From Polaribacter marinaquae (GTDB lineage: Bacteria > Bacteroidota > Bacteroidia > Flavobacteriales > Flavobacteriaceae): DNA of 64,000 nt. Made by a program: the position numbers and the translations under genes. The stretch spans positions 151,501 to 215,500 of the forward strand of contig NZ_CP150496.1 of assembly GCF_038019025.1 (NCBI RefSeq), written 5' to 3'. The notes below the pieces were generated by a model. That model worked only from the letters and a program-made list of their open reading frames with translations. It had not been told where the DNA came from and made no database searches. Shown in pieces: positions 36,437 to 44,865 of this stretch. The first letter of the stretch is position 1. Each line of letters starts with the position of its first letter.

Positions 36437-37066
36437 ATGGATGTTGTTTATGTACTAGATATTTTAGGAACTTTTGCTTTTGCGGTAAGTGGTGCCTTAG
36501 TAGCTTCTGATAAAAAGTTCGATTTATTTGGTGTAATTATAATTGCTTTTGTAACCGCGGTAGGTGGCGGAATGTTAAGAGATGTTTTAATAAATGCACA
36601 TCCTATAAATTGGATTGCAGATCTAAATTATTTGTATGTAATTTTTACTGCTGTTGTATTTACATTTTTGTTTAAAAGTAAAATAGCATTTTTAAGTAGA
36701 ACCATGTTTTTATTTGATACTATTGGTATTAGTGTTTTTACTTTGTTAGGTTTACAAAAAGGACTTTCATTTAATTTACACCCAATAATTGCTTTAATTA
36801 TGGGAATGATATCTGCTGTGTTTGGAGGTGTTTTAAGAGATGTTTTAACAAATAAAGTACCTTTAATTTTTGAAAAAGAAATTTACGCTTCTGCTTGTTT
36901 AGCTGGAGGAATAATTTATTTATTACTTTTTAAATTCTCAATTTTACCAGAGAAATTTATTTTTATAATTGCGGCTTTGGTGGTTATAACTATACGGGCA
37001 ATTTCTGTAAAATATCATTTAAAATTACCTAGAATTAAAGACGATCTTTTTGGTAAACTTAAATAA
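36437..37066 (+). CDS. TRIC-like (UPF0126) membrane channel protein
   Basis: A 209-residue integral membrane protein with seven hydrophobic segments and the internal repeat of the UPF0126/trimeric intracellular cation channel family. Each half has the glycine-rich motif TAVGGGMLRDVL and SAVFGGVLRDVL, whose GGG-RD pattern forms the kinked helices of the pore. Bacterial and archaeal relatives form trimeric potassium- or sodium-conducting channels; an equivalent function is inferred. It begins 1 base after the helicase stop, so it is co-transcribed, and is followed by a terminator. Confidence 0.9.
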   Translation: MDVVYVLDILGTFAFAVSGALVASDKKFDLFGVIIIAFVTAVGGGMLRDVLINAHPINWIADLNYLYVIFTAVVFTFLFKSKIAFLSRTMFLFDTIGISVFTLLGLQKGLSFNLHPIIALIMGMISAVFGGVLRDVLTNKVPLIFEKEIYASACLAGGIIYLLLFKFSILPEKFIFIIAALVVITIRAISVKYHLKLPRIKDDLFGKLK

Positions 37067-37098
37067 AAAATGCGAAGATTTCTCTTCGCATTTTTTTT
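37065..37098. terminator. Bidirectional terminator after the TRIC-like gene
   Basis: AAAAATGCGAAGA, loop TTTC, TCTTCGCATTTTTTTT. Strong hairpin with T-runs on both strands, serving two convergent genes. Confidence 0.9.
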
Positions 37099-37102
37099 AC
37101 TT

Positions 37103-40100
37103 TTAGTTTACATCTTTTAATAATTCTCGAATAGATATAATTAATTGCTCATCGATGCCATTATCTATTTTACCTGGCATATTTTTTACTTTTATTGTAG
37201 GTTCTGTTTGGTTGTTTTCCATCCATTCTCCAGCTTTATTTTTAGCTGAAACAGGTACAATTCCCCAATAACTGCCATTAGGTAACGTTTCCCATCCTGC
37301 AAAACTACAAGTTCCTGGAACTGGCATACCCACAGTTTTACCAATTTTTAAATCTGTATAACCAGAAGCATAACAATGTCCGTCTGAATACATACTTTCA
37401 TTAAATATAGATAAAGTTGGTTTTGTCCATCTCGAAGTTGGTTCTCCGCCAACAACTTTAGCCTCTGTTTCATAAGTTAAAAATGGTACACCCGTAAAAA
37501 ACATTGCTAAATCTGCAACTAAATCTCCACCACCGTTAAATCGAGTATCGATTATTACACCTTTTTTATCTATATATTTACCCATCATGTCTTGGTAAAT
37601 ACTTCTATAAGGTCCGTCACTCATACCAGGAATATGAACATAGCCTAATTGGCCATTACTTTCTTTTTCTACTTGTTTCTCATTTATTTTTACCCATCTT
37701 TTGTATAATAATCTGTTTTCTTGTCCTAATGTGATAGGTTTAACTGTAATTGTTTGTGACTTTTTTGTTGATGGATTTTCTATTTCTAATAGCATAAACT
37801 TATTTGCTGTACGATTTAAATATTTGGCAACATCTGTATTTTTATCAATTAAATCGCCATTAATTTTTTTAATAATCATGCCAGCTTTAATATTAAATTT
37901 AGCTTTGTCTAAAGGACCGCCTTTAATAACTTCATCAATTAAAATACCGTCTTCTTTAAAATTATGGTTCATAAAAATACCTAAAGAAGCTGTAGCATCT
38001 GCATTTTTAACATTTCCTCCTCTAAAACCAGCACCAGAATGTGATACATTTAATTCTCCTAATAACTCTGATAACATTTCAGAAAACTCAAATTCATTAC
38101 CAATATATGGGATGTATTTCTGATATTCTTTTTTTAATTTTTTCCAGTCTTTTCCATGAAAATTCGAATGATAAAAAACGGCGTTTGTCCTTAGCCAAAC
38201 ATGATCAAACATTGCTTGCTTTTCTGCAATTTTATCAAACTCTATTTCCGCTTTAATGCTAACTGGTTTTTGTTTATTTGTACTTGGATTTAATTTTGTG
38301 ATTCTACCGCTGCTAAGTAAATACAGATTTTTCATTTCTTTATCCCAAGTTAAACTACCGTAACCAACATTTAACTTCATTAGCATTTTTGTTGCTCTGG
38401 TTCTTAAATTTGTAGTCCATAAATTAGAACGACCTTCAAAACTTGATAAATAATAAAGTTTATCGCCATCTTTAGAAAGTACAGCATCACCTAAACGAGA
38501 AGAATGAATTGTTAATCTCTTTGTTCTATCTTGTAAATTATCCCAATCGAACTGTAAAGGTTTAACATCTTTTTTGTCTTTTTTATCGGCATCTTTTTTC
38601 TTAGTATCTTTTTCTTTCTTCTTGCTAGAGTTTTTCTTTTCTTCCTCTTTGATAGCTTTCATTAGTTTATAATCCTCATCACTTAGATTAAATTCATCCC
38701 AAGCATCTTGTGTAAAAAACATGCTATAAACATCGCTTTGAGAACTACCACTTGTTGCGTAAGATTTTAATCCGTTTCTATTGCTAAACCAAATCATTTG
38801 TTTACCATTATTTACCCATTTAGGATTCGAATCGTAATAACCACTTTCGTTTAAATTTACACGCTTAGAACCGTCTGCGGCCATTAATAAAATTTCACCA
38901 TTATTTAAGGTTTTAGACCAATCTACAAGTAGCCATTTACTATCTGGACTCCAAGTAAAATTCTTGTCGCCATCTCTCATGTGAAATAAATCTTTAGGAG
39001 TTAAAAGAGTTACTTCTTTCTTAGATTTTACGTCTAAAATTTTTAAAGTTCTTCTTCCTTCAATAAAAGCAATTTTTTTTCCGTCTGGTGAGTATTGTGC
39101 TAAATAATTGTCTTTTTTATTATTTATTAAAGCACTTTCTTTAACAAGTGTAGCTGCGTAAAAGAAAGGTTCTTCCTTGCGTTGTTTTTCAGTTTTAAAA
39201 ACGCTCCATTTTCCATTTCTTTCACTAGAATATATTACAGATTTTCCATCAGAACTCCAATTTACAAAACGTTCGTTTTCTGGTGTGTTGGTTAATCTTT
39301 TTGTAAAAGTTTTATCTACAGAAGTTACAAAGACTTCACCGCGAGCAATAAAAGCAATTTCTTTACCATTTGGTGAAACAGCCATTTCGTTAATTCCGCC
39401 ATTTACAGAAACATATTTATCTGTATTTTCTTTATCTTGAGTAGTAATTGTTATGGCAACTTTTTTAGGTTTTTCACCTTCTTTTAATGTATAAATTTCA
39501 CCATCATAACCAAATGAAAGCATATCATTAGCAATACTTAAAAAACGTACAGGATGAGTTTTAAAGTTTGTTATTTGTTCTGCGGAAGCTCCGCTTTCTA
39601 AATTCGATTTAAAGACATTAAAGGTTCCGTTTCTTTCACTTAAAAAATACATGCTTTTTTCATCCGAAGAAAAAACAGGTTGTCTGTCTTCCGCAGTATT
39701 TGTAGTAATCATTTTATGCTTTTGAGTTTTGGTGTTATATATCCAAATATCTCTGGTAATAGAAGATGTGTGATGTTTTCTCCATTCGTTTTCGCCTCCT
39801 TTTTTATCTTGATAAAGCATTGTTTTACCATCTTTAGAAAATTGTGTGTATTCTGCAGGAATGGTTAACAATTGCTGTACTTTACCAGCTTTTACAGGTA
39901 CAGTGTAAAGTTCTGTTTGAGAACCGTGCGGATATTGTCTGTGACGAACATCATCTTGTCTTAAAGCACTAAAAACTACATTTTTATTGTCTGATGTAAA
40001 GCTATACGGAGTTTCGTTATTAGAGTGAAAAGTTAATCTTTTTGCGGTTCCTCCGTTTGCGTTCATTACAAAAACATCAAAATTACCATACCTATTAGAT

Positions 40101-40336
40101 GCGAAAGCAATTTTAGATCCATCTTTGTTCCAAGTTGCCATAAAATCATGCGCACTATGAAAAGTAAGTTGTTTTGCGGTTCCGCCAGAACTTGCTACAG
40201 TATATAAATCACCTTTATAAGTAAAAGCAATCTTAGATCCGTCTGGTGAGATACTAGAATGTCTTAGCCATTTTGGGTTTGTTTGTGCACTTAAAATACA
40301 CGTAAATAAAATGAGGAAATAGGTTAGTTGTTTCAT
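37103..40336 (-). CDS. Tricorn-like S41-family protease, exported
   Basis: A 1,077-residue protein with signal peptide (KQLTYFLILFTCILSAQ). The first 560 residues contain repeated PD40/WD40-like propeller units (SPDGSKIAFTYKGDLYTV, NKDGSKIAFASNRYGNFDVF, SPDGKKIAFIEGRR), as in the two propellers of tricorn protease. A Lys/Asp-rich low-complexity stretch follows at about 565-595. A PDZ domain lies at about 780-850 (GILIDEVIKGGPLDKAKFNIKAG). The C-terminal S41 peptidase core follows (GYVHIPGMSDG, VIIDTRFNGGGDLV), with a probable catalytic Ser in ESMYSDGHCY. Likely a periplasmic or surface peptidase that trims peptides. Stands alone on its transcript. Confidence 0.9.
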   Translation of the reverse strand: MKQLTYFLILFTCILSAQTNPKWLRHSSISPDGSKIAFTYKGDLYTVASSGGTAKQLTFHSAHDFMATWNKDGSKIAFASNRYGNFDVFVMNANGGTAKRLTFHSNNETPYSFTSDNKNVVFSALRQDDVRHRQYPHGSQTELYTVPVKAGKVQQLLTIPAEYTQFSKDGKTMLYQDKKGGENEWRKHHTSSITRDIWIYNTKTQKHKMITTNTAEDRQPVFSSDEKSMYFLSERNGTFNVFKSNLESGASAEQITNFKTHPVRFLSIANDMLSFGYDGEIYTLKEGEKPKKVAITITTQDKENTDKYVSVNGGINEMAVSPNGKEIAFIARGEVFVTSVDKTFTKRLTNTPENERFVNWSSDGKSVIYSSERNGKWSVFKTEKQRKEEPFFYAATLVKESALINNKKDNYLAQYSPDGKKIAFIEGRRTLKILDVKSKKEVTLLTPKDLFHMRDGDKNFTWSPDSKWLLVDWSKTLNNGEILLMAADGSKRVNLNESGYYDSNPKWVNNGKQMIWFSNRNGLKSYATSGSSQSDVYSMFFTQDAWDEFNLSDEDYKLMKAIKEEEKKNSSKKKEKDTKKKDADKKDKKDVKPLQFDWDNLQDRTKRLTIHSSRLGDAVLSKDGDKLYYLSSFEGRSNLWTTNLRTRATKMLMKLNVGYGSLTWDKEMKNLYLLSSGRITKLNPSTNKQKPVSIKAEIEFDKIAEKQAMFDHVWLRTNAVFYHSNFHGKDWKKLKKEYQKYIPYIGNEFEFSEMLSELLGELNVSHSGAGFRGGNVKNADATASLGIFMNHNFKEDGILIDEVIKGGPLDKAKFNIKAGMIIKKINGDLIDKNTDVAKYLNRTANKFMLLEIENPSTKKSQTITVKPITLGQENRLLYKRWVKINEKQVEKESNGQLGYVHIPGMSDGPYRSIYQDMMGKYIDKKGVIIDTRFNGGGDLVADLAMFFTGVPFLTYETEAKVVGGEPTSRWTKPTLSIFNESMYSDGHCYASGYTDLKIGKTVGMPVPGTCSFAGWETLPNGSYWGIVPVSAKNKAGEWMENNQTEPTIKVKNMPGKIDNGIDEQLIISIRELLKDVN

Positions 40337-40435
40337 GGGTTTAAAATTTTTTCTAAATTAATAATTTGATATAGTTTAGAACTTGTTTATTTTGTTAAAT
40401 TAGAAGTTGATTTTTTAACATTTAAATTAGATATA

Positions 40436-40900
40436 ATGAAGCCATTAATATTAAATACGTTAAGTGAGTTTATAAGTTTAGAAGGTAAAGAATTGCCAGT
40501 TGGCGAATGGTATACAGTAACTCAAGAAATGATTGATGATTTTGCTAATGCCACTTTAGATAAACAATGGATTCATGTAGATGAAGAAAGAGCTTTAAAA
40601 GAAAGCCCTTACAAATGCACAATTGCCCATGGTTTTATGTCTGTTTCTATGATTTCTAAATTGTTAGAAAACATTTTTACTATTAAAAGTTTAAAAATGG
40701 GTTTAAACTACGGGTTGAATAAAGTTCGCTTTCCGAACCCTGTTCTTGTAAACAGCAAGTTAAGAATGATTTCAAAATTAAAGAAAACAGAAAGTTTAGG
40801 TGAAAATGGTATAAAAGCTACTTTTTCTTGCACAATAGAAATTAAAGGACAAGAAAAACCAGCTTGTGTGGCAGAATTTATAGCTGCTTTTTTTGAATAG
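40436..40900 (+). CDS. MaoC-like dehydratase
   Basis: A 154-residue hotdog-fold protein of the MaoC family (R-specific enoyl-CoA hydratase type). It shows DFANATLDKQWIHVDEERAL with the catalytic D-x(4)-H pair, then CTIAHGFMSVSMIS, the conserved hydratase block, and GLNYGLNKVRFPNPV. It probably hydrates or dehydrates an acyl-CoA; relatives are also annotated as nodulation protein N-like. It lies alone between the divergent tricorn-like gene and the convergent membrane gene. Confidence 0.88.
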   Translation: MKPLILNTLSEFISLEGKELPVGEWYTVTQEMIDDFANATLDKQWIHVDEERALKESPYKCTIAHGFMSVSMISKLLENIFTIKSLKMGLNYGLNKVRFPNPVLVNSKLRMISKLKKTESLGENGIKATFSCTIEIKGQEKPACVAEFIAAFFE

Positions 40901-40912
40901 GATTTACACTAA

Positions 40913-41332
40913 TTATTTTAGAATTCCGTCTGCAATACATTTTTTAGAATACCAAATTAAAAATAGGCAAACTAAAATTACCAATATTGGCATAATGTAC
41001 ATGCTTAAATCGATATCTATTAAAATATAAACCTGTTGTATTGTTGCACAAATTCCTGATAAAAGAAACAAATAATAAGATAATTTCTTTTTAGCAAGAA
41101 AAAAAATACAACCTATAACTCCGCCAAACACAGCTAATGCAAATAATGCAGTTAACCATGCCGGATGTTCTATCATCATTTCTGCTTGCTGTTCTGGTGG
41201 CATATTTGCAATCATTTCATCTGTAGCTAATGTTTGAAACATATAAGCGCTTGCACCCATTAAATTCCATAACAAAGCAAGTATACCAATTATCCAAAAA
41301 GCTTTACTAGGTTTATTCGAATTTGTAGTCAT
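40913..41332 (-). CDS. Four-helix membrane protein of unknown function
   Basis: A 139-residue protein with four hydrophobic helices (about 12-32, 60-80, 84-104, 110-130). The loop between the first two contains MIANMPPEQQAEMMIEHPAW, a block I recall from a family of small membrane proteins sometimes mislabelled as sugar transporters. There is no known function and no motif that points to one. Transcribed alone on the minus strand. Confidence 0.7.
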   Translation of the reverse strand: MTTNSNKPSKAFWIIGILALLWNLMGASAYMFQTLATDEMIANMPPEQQAEMMIEHPAWLTALFALAVFGGVIGCIFFLAKKKLSYYLFLLSGICATIQQVYILIDIDLSMYIMPILVILVCLFLIWYSKKCIADGILK

Positions 41333-41402
41333 TTAAAAAAAAGTTTAGTTGATTGATTTTTAAATATACTTAAAAATATTTGTAAAATTATAAAATGTAA
41401 AG

Positions 41403-41410
41403 TATATTTG
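41403..41410 (+). promoter_or_regulatory. Possible promoter -7 box upstream of the membrane protein / XRE pair
   Basis: TATATTTG, exact consensus, 44 bases before the ATG at 41455. A second match, TAGTTTTG at 41445-41452, sits directly before that ATG; either or both may be used. Confidence 0.4.
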
Positions 41411-41454
41411 ACATTATATAAAGTTTATTTGTCTAATTGTAAAATAGTTTTGTT

Positions 41455-41898
41455 ATGTCGAAAATGTCTGTTTGTGAACGAGAAAGAAGTTATATTGAAA
41501 AAATGAATAAATTTCAATTGTCAAATAAATTTAAAAAGATTGGTTATTATGCTACCTTTTTTATTTTTGGATTGATGATTGCCAAAAAGTTTTTTGACGA
41601 ACCAATTTGGGTAAAACCGTTGTTATCTGGTTTACTTTTGGTTGGTATGTTGCTAATTTCTATATCAAAAGATAGGGAAGAAGATGAGTTTATAGAAACT
41701 TTAAGAGCACAATCATACAGAATAGCTTTTGTTTTAGCAATTTTATACTCTTTGCTGCAACCAATTATTAATTATGGTGTGGGTAAACTTTTTAATGCTG
41801 ATGAAAAATTAGTAGGTTTTACTTATTTTGAAGTGTTATTTTATATGTTAGTTGTGCAACTAATGATTTTTTGGCAGTTAAAAAGACTAAATAGATAA
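41455..41898 (+). CDS. Membrane protein paired with an XRE regulator
   Basis: A protein of up to 147 residues with four hydrophobic segments (about 30-46, 51-68, 90-110, 122-142) separated by a charged loop ISKDREEDEFIETLRAQSYR. The start is uncertain. The ATG at 41455 is 2 bases behind a -7 box, while the Met at 41503 (MNKFQLSNKFKK) gives a cleaner N-terminus. The downstream XRE gene starts 1 base after the stop. Such pairs, a small multi-helix membrane protein plus a 66-residue Cro-like regulator, are common, and the membrane partner is usually uncharacterised. Confidence 0.72.
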   Translation: MSKMSVCERERSYIEKMNKFQLSNKFKKIGYYATFFIFGLMIAKKFFDEPIWVKPLLSGLLLVGMLLISISKDREEDEFIETLRAQSYRIAFVLAILYSLLQPIINYGVGKLFNADEKLVGFTYFEVLFYMLVVQLMIFWQLKRLNR

Positions 41899-41899
41899 C

Positions 41900-42100
41900 A
41901 TGAAAAACACTTTAAAAGTACAAAGAGCTATTTTAAATTTAACTCAAGACGATTTAGCAAAAGCAATTGGTGTTTCTAGGCAAACTATAAACTCTATAGA
42001 AAAAAATAGGTATGTGCCTTCTACAGTTTTGTCTTTAAAGTTGTCTAAAGTGTTTAAGATACCTGTAAATGAATTTTTTACGTTAGAAGAATCAGATTAG
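41900..42100 (+). CDS. Small XRE-family transcriptional regulator
   Basis: A 66-residue protein that is essentially one Cro/CI helix-turn-helix: KVQRAILNLTQDDLAKAIGVSRQTINSIEKNRYVPS, with the recognition helix at SRQTINSIEKNRY. It belongs to the YozG-like group of short regulators that sit behind a membrane protein gene and often control their own pair. One base separates it from the membrane gene. Its last 4 bases overlap the end of the convergent TolC gene. Confidence 0.9.
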   Translation: MKNTLKVQRAILNLTQDDLAKAIGVSRQTINSIEKNRYVPSTVLSLKLSKVFKIPVNEFFTLEESD

Positions 42101-43500
42101 TTATCGTTAATAGTAAAAACTGCTTCTTTAAATAGTTTTGCTTTCGTTTTAAAGAATTTGTTTTCTAATTTGATAGCTTTTAACTGCGCATCAATAAATT
42201 TTTCTTCTCTATAATTCACTAAGAATAAAGAGCTTTCTCCTAAGAAAAACTTTCTTTCTTCTGCTTTTAATAAAACATTATAATCTCTTACTATGGCATC
42301 TGTAAAGTTATTTTGATTATCAAAAGAATCTAATTCTAATAACAAACTATTCAATTTGTTTTTTATGGTGACTTTAGCAGTTTTAGCTTCTAACTGTTGA
42401 TCTTGTAATTTTATTTTAGCTAATTTTAAATCACCTCTTTCTTTTCTGATAAATATTGGAAAACTAAAATTTAAACCAGCTTTGTAATTCGATGAATTAA
42501 AAGAATTAATTTGATTTCCATCCGCAGAAATAAAATTATACTGAATATCTATTTTTGGAAGTAAATTATTCTTTTTTAAACGCTTTTCTACTATTAAACT
42601 TTTTACCTTAAAGTCTAACGCTTTTATTTTAGGATGATTTTCGATATCGAAATCTTCTTGATTAAATAAAGCTATATTAAATGTTTTATCAACAGAGTTT
42701 TTTGCTTCTAAATCCGGAATTATATTTTCTTTTAACTCGATAGGTGTGTTGTTATTTAGCCACAAAAAATTAGACAATTCTAAAGATGCTTTGGTATAGT
42801 ATATTGCAGATTTTTCTAAATTTAATTTTCTTGAGTTTAATGTTATACCTGCTTCTAAAGTATCTATAGCTGGTTTTTCACCTTCTTGAAAAGCTCTTTT
42901 AGTTCCTTCAAATCTAATTCTTGCATTTTCTAAGAAAGAAGTAAAAACTAATTTTTCTTTATATGCTTTTAACCAATTAAAGTAACTTAATGAAGCATCA
43001 AAAAGAATTTTATTTACCAATATTTGTTGTTCTTCTTTTGCTTGATTTACATAATATTTTGCTTGTTTTAAAGCAGCCATTCTTTTATTAGTAAGTAAAC
43101 CCTTAGCTAAAGATACAGAAACACCTGCACTGTACAAACCATCTAGTGGTACATTGTTTTCTGGATTCAAAAATAAACCATCATTTTTTTCGAAATTAGC
43201 TTTAAATTCTACTCCGTACCAAGTTGGTATTTTAAAAGAACTATTTAATTTGTTGTAATATTCTTTTTCTTTGAATAGTTTTTTGTCAAAATCTACTTCT
43301 ATCTTGGGGTCAAATGCACCTCTAGCTTTTAACAATTTAGCTTCACTAGAATTTAAAACTAAATTAGCTTGTCTTACTATTGGATGGTAATTTTTAACGT
43401 AACTTAAAAACTCTGATAAAGTTAGTTGATTGCTAATTTCTTCTTGTGCATAATTGGTAGAAAAAAATAACATTGTTAGTATTAGTAAAAACTTCTTCAT
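42097..43500 (-). CDS. TolC-family outer-membrane efflux protein
   Basis: Outer-membrane channel-tunnel of the exporter encoded here. 467 residues with signal peptide (KKFLLILTMLFFSTNYAQ) and the two-fold repeat of TolC-like proteins: long helices rich in Leu, Lys and Glu (around 140-230 and 330-450) between strand segments (GLYSAGVSVSLAKGLL; AGLNFSFPIF). It is the last gene of the tetR-ABC-hlyD-tolC operon and starts 4 bases after the HlyD gene. It carries cargo from the periplasmic adaptor to outside; the cargo is unknown. Confidence 0.9.
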   Translation of the reverse strand: MKKFLLILTMLFFSTNYAQEEISNQLTLSEFLSYVKNYHPIVRQANLVLNSSEAKLLKARGAFDPKIEVDFDKKLFKEKEYYNKLNSSFKIPTWYGVEFKANFEKNDGLFLNPENNVPLDGLYSAGVSVSLAKGLLTNKRMAALKQAKYYVNQAKEEQQILVNKILFDASLSYFNWLKAYKEKLVFTSFLENARIRFEGTKRAFQEGEKPAIDTLEAGITLNSRKLNLEKSAIYYTKASLELSNFLWLNNNTPIELKENIIPDLEAKNSVDKTFNIALFNQEDFDIENHPKIKALDFKVKSLIVEKRLKKNNLLPKIDIQYNFISADGNQINSFNSSNYKAGLNFSFPIFIRKERGDLKLAKIKLQDQQLEAKTAKVTIKNKLNSLLLELDSFDNQNNFTDAIVRDYNVLLKAEERKFFLGESSLFLVNYREEKFIDAQLKAIKLENKFFKTKAKLFKEAVFTINDN

Positions 43501-43504
43501 TGTT

Positions 43505-44860
43505 TTACTTTTTAGTTTCTTTTTTGCTTTTGTTTGTATTTGGTTGATAGTAATTAGGCGGAAAGCTGTTTAACTGTCTCCATAACTCGAACCAAATTGG
43601 TACATCTTCTAATAATGCGATTGTTTTTGCTCCAGAGCCAACCCTAATTGCTTCTGGCCATTTATATTCTCTTTCGTCTGGTGCCAGTAAAACACGGTAT
43701 TTACCGTTGTCACTTATAAAGTTTTCTATTGCAACTACGGTACCACCATATGTACCATAAGATACATTTGGCCATCCAGAAAAAACTATTGCAGGCCAAC
43801 CGTCAAACTGAACTCTTACTTTTTCACCTATGTGTAAAAGCGGTAAATCTATTGGTTTTACATAAGTTTCTACAGCTAAATCATACTTTTCTGGCATAAT
43901 ACCAACTAAAGATTCACCTTCTTTAAAAGTGCCTCCAATTCCTCCTTTAATAGCTTTGTTGATGTATCCATTTTGTGGAGAAGTTACGTATAACAGACTA
44001 TTTCTAACTTTATAGTTGCTATTGCTATTTTCTAATTTAGAGACTTGTGCTTCAGCATCAAAACCATTAGATCTAGCAGTAAACATATCACTTTGTGCTT
44101 TCGAAATTTTATCTGTAAAAGTTGCTTTAATTCTAGATAATTCTAATTTCGCATTAATCACATCATTTTTACTTGCTAGTAATTTATTTTGCTGAGCTAT
44201 TAATTTAGCTTGAGTTTCTTGCAGTTTCAAACGTTTTTGTTCTACATCTACAACAGCTTTTAAACCTTCTTTTTGCAACGTTTCTGTTCTTAAAAACTGC
44301 TTTTCTGCAATAGATAAATTTGTTTTTGCAGCTTGTAAGGCAATACTATCACTTTGTACTTTAAGTTTAGATTGCAAAAGTTTGTTTTGTGATTGAGCAG
44401 TTTTTAAAACTTGCTCGTCTTTTAATGCATTTATTTGTCTTTGTAAAGCATTAGATTTTTGTTGATATGCATTTACAGAAGAATTTTTTGCATTTATTTG
44501 ATTGTTTGTTCTTTCGATTAATCGGTTGTCAAAATAATCACTTTTAATTTCAGAGATTCTTAAAATAGTATCTCCTTTTTTTACATAATCTCCTTCTTTT
44601 ACAAACCATTCTTCAACCCTTCCAGGTATTTGAGATTGTATACTTTGTGGTCTTTGTTCTGGAGTTAATGTGGTAACTAAACCTTGACTAGTAATGTTTT
44701 GCGTCCAAGGTAAAAATAAAAGGATAAAACCAATAATAGCAAAAGCTAACAAAAATTTATTTAAAGATTTGTAGTAGTTTTTAGTAAAAATATCTTTACC
44801 AGATTTAAATCGTTTTAAATCTACTTTATCATTTAATTGATTGTTAGAAATATTTAACAT
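43505..44860 (-). CDS. HlyD-family periplasmic adaptor (membrane fusion protein)
   Basis: A 451-residue adaptor with a short cytoplasmic N-terminus, one membrane helix (about 33-52, FLLAFAIIGFILLFLPW), the lipoyl half-motif GRVEEWFVKEGDYVKKGDTIL, and a long coiled coil (about 115-275). The second lipoyl half and beta-barrel follow (SLLYVTSPQNGYINKAI, GIGGTFKEGESLVGIMP, IGEKVRVQFDGWPAI). It links the ABC protein to the TolC channel. It lies 5 bases after the ABC gene and 4 bases before tolC. Complete. Confidence 0.92.
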   Translation of the reverse strand: MLNISNNQLNDKVDLKRFKSGKDIFTKNYYKSLNKFLLAFAIIGFILLFLPWTQNITSQGLVTTLTPEQRPQSIQSQIPGRVEEWFVKEGDYVKKGDTILRISEIKSDYFDNRLIERTNNQINAKNSSVNAYQQKSNALQRQINALKDEQVLKTAQSQNKLLQSKLKVQSDSIALQAAKTNLSIAEKQFLRTETLQKEGLKAVVDVEQKRLKLQETQAKLIAQQNKLLASKNDVINAKLELSRIKATFTDKISKAQSDMFTARSNGFDAEAQVSKLENSNSNYKVRNSLLYVTSPQNGYINKAIKGGIGGTFKEGESLVGIMPEKYDLAVETYVKPIDLPLLHIGEKVRVQFDGWPAIVFSGWPNVSYGTYGGTVVAIENFISDNGKYRVLLAPDEREYKWPEAIRVGSGAKTIALLEDVPIWFELWRQLNSFPPNYYQPNTNKSKKETKK

Positions 44861-44865
44861 GATTA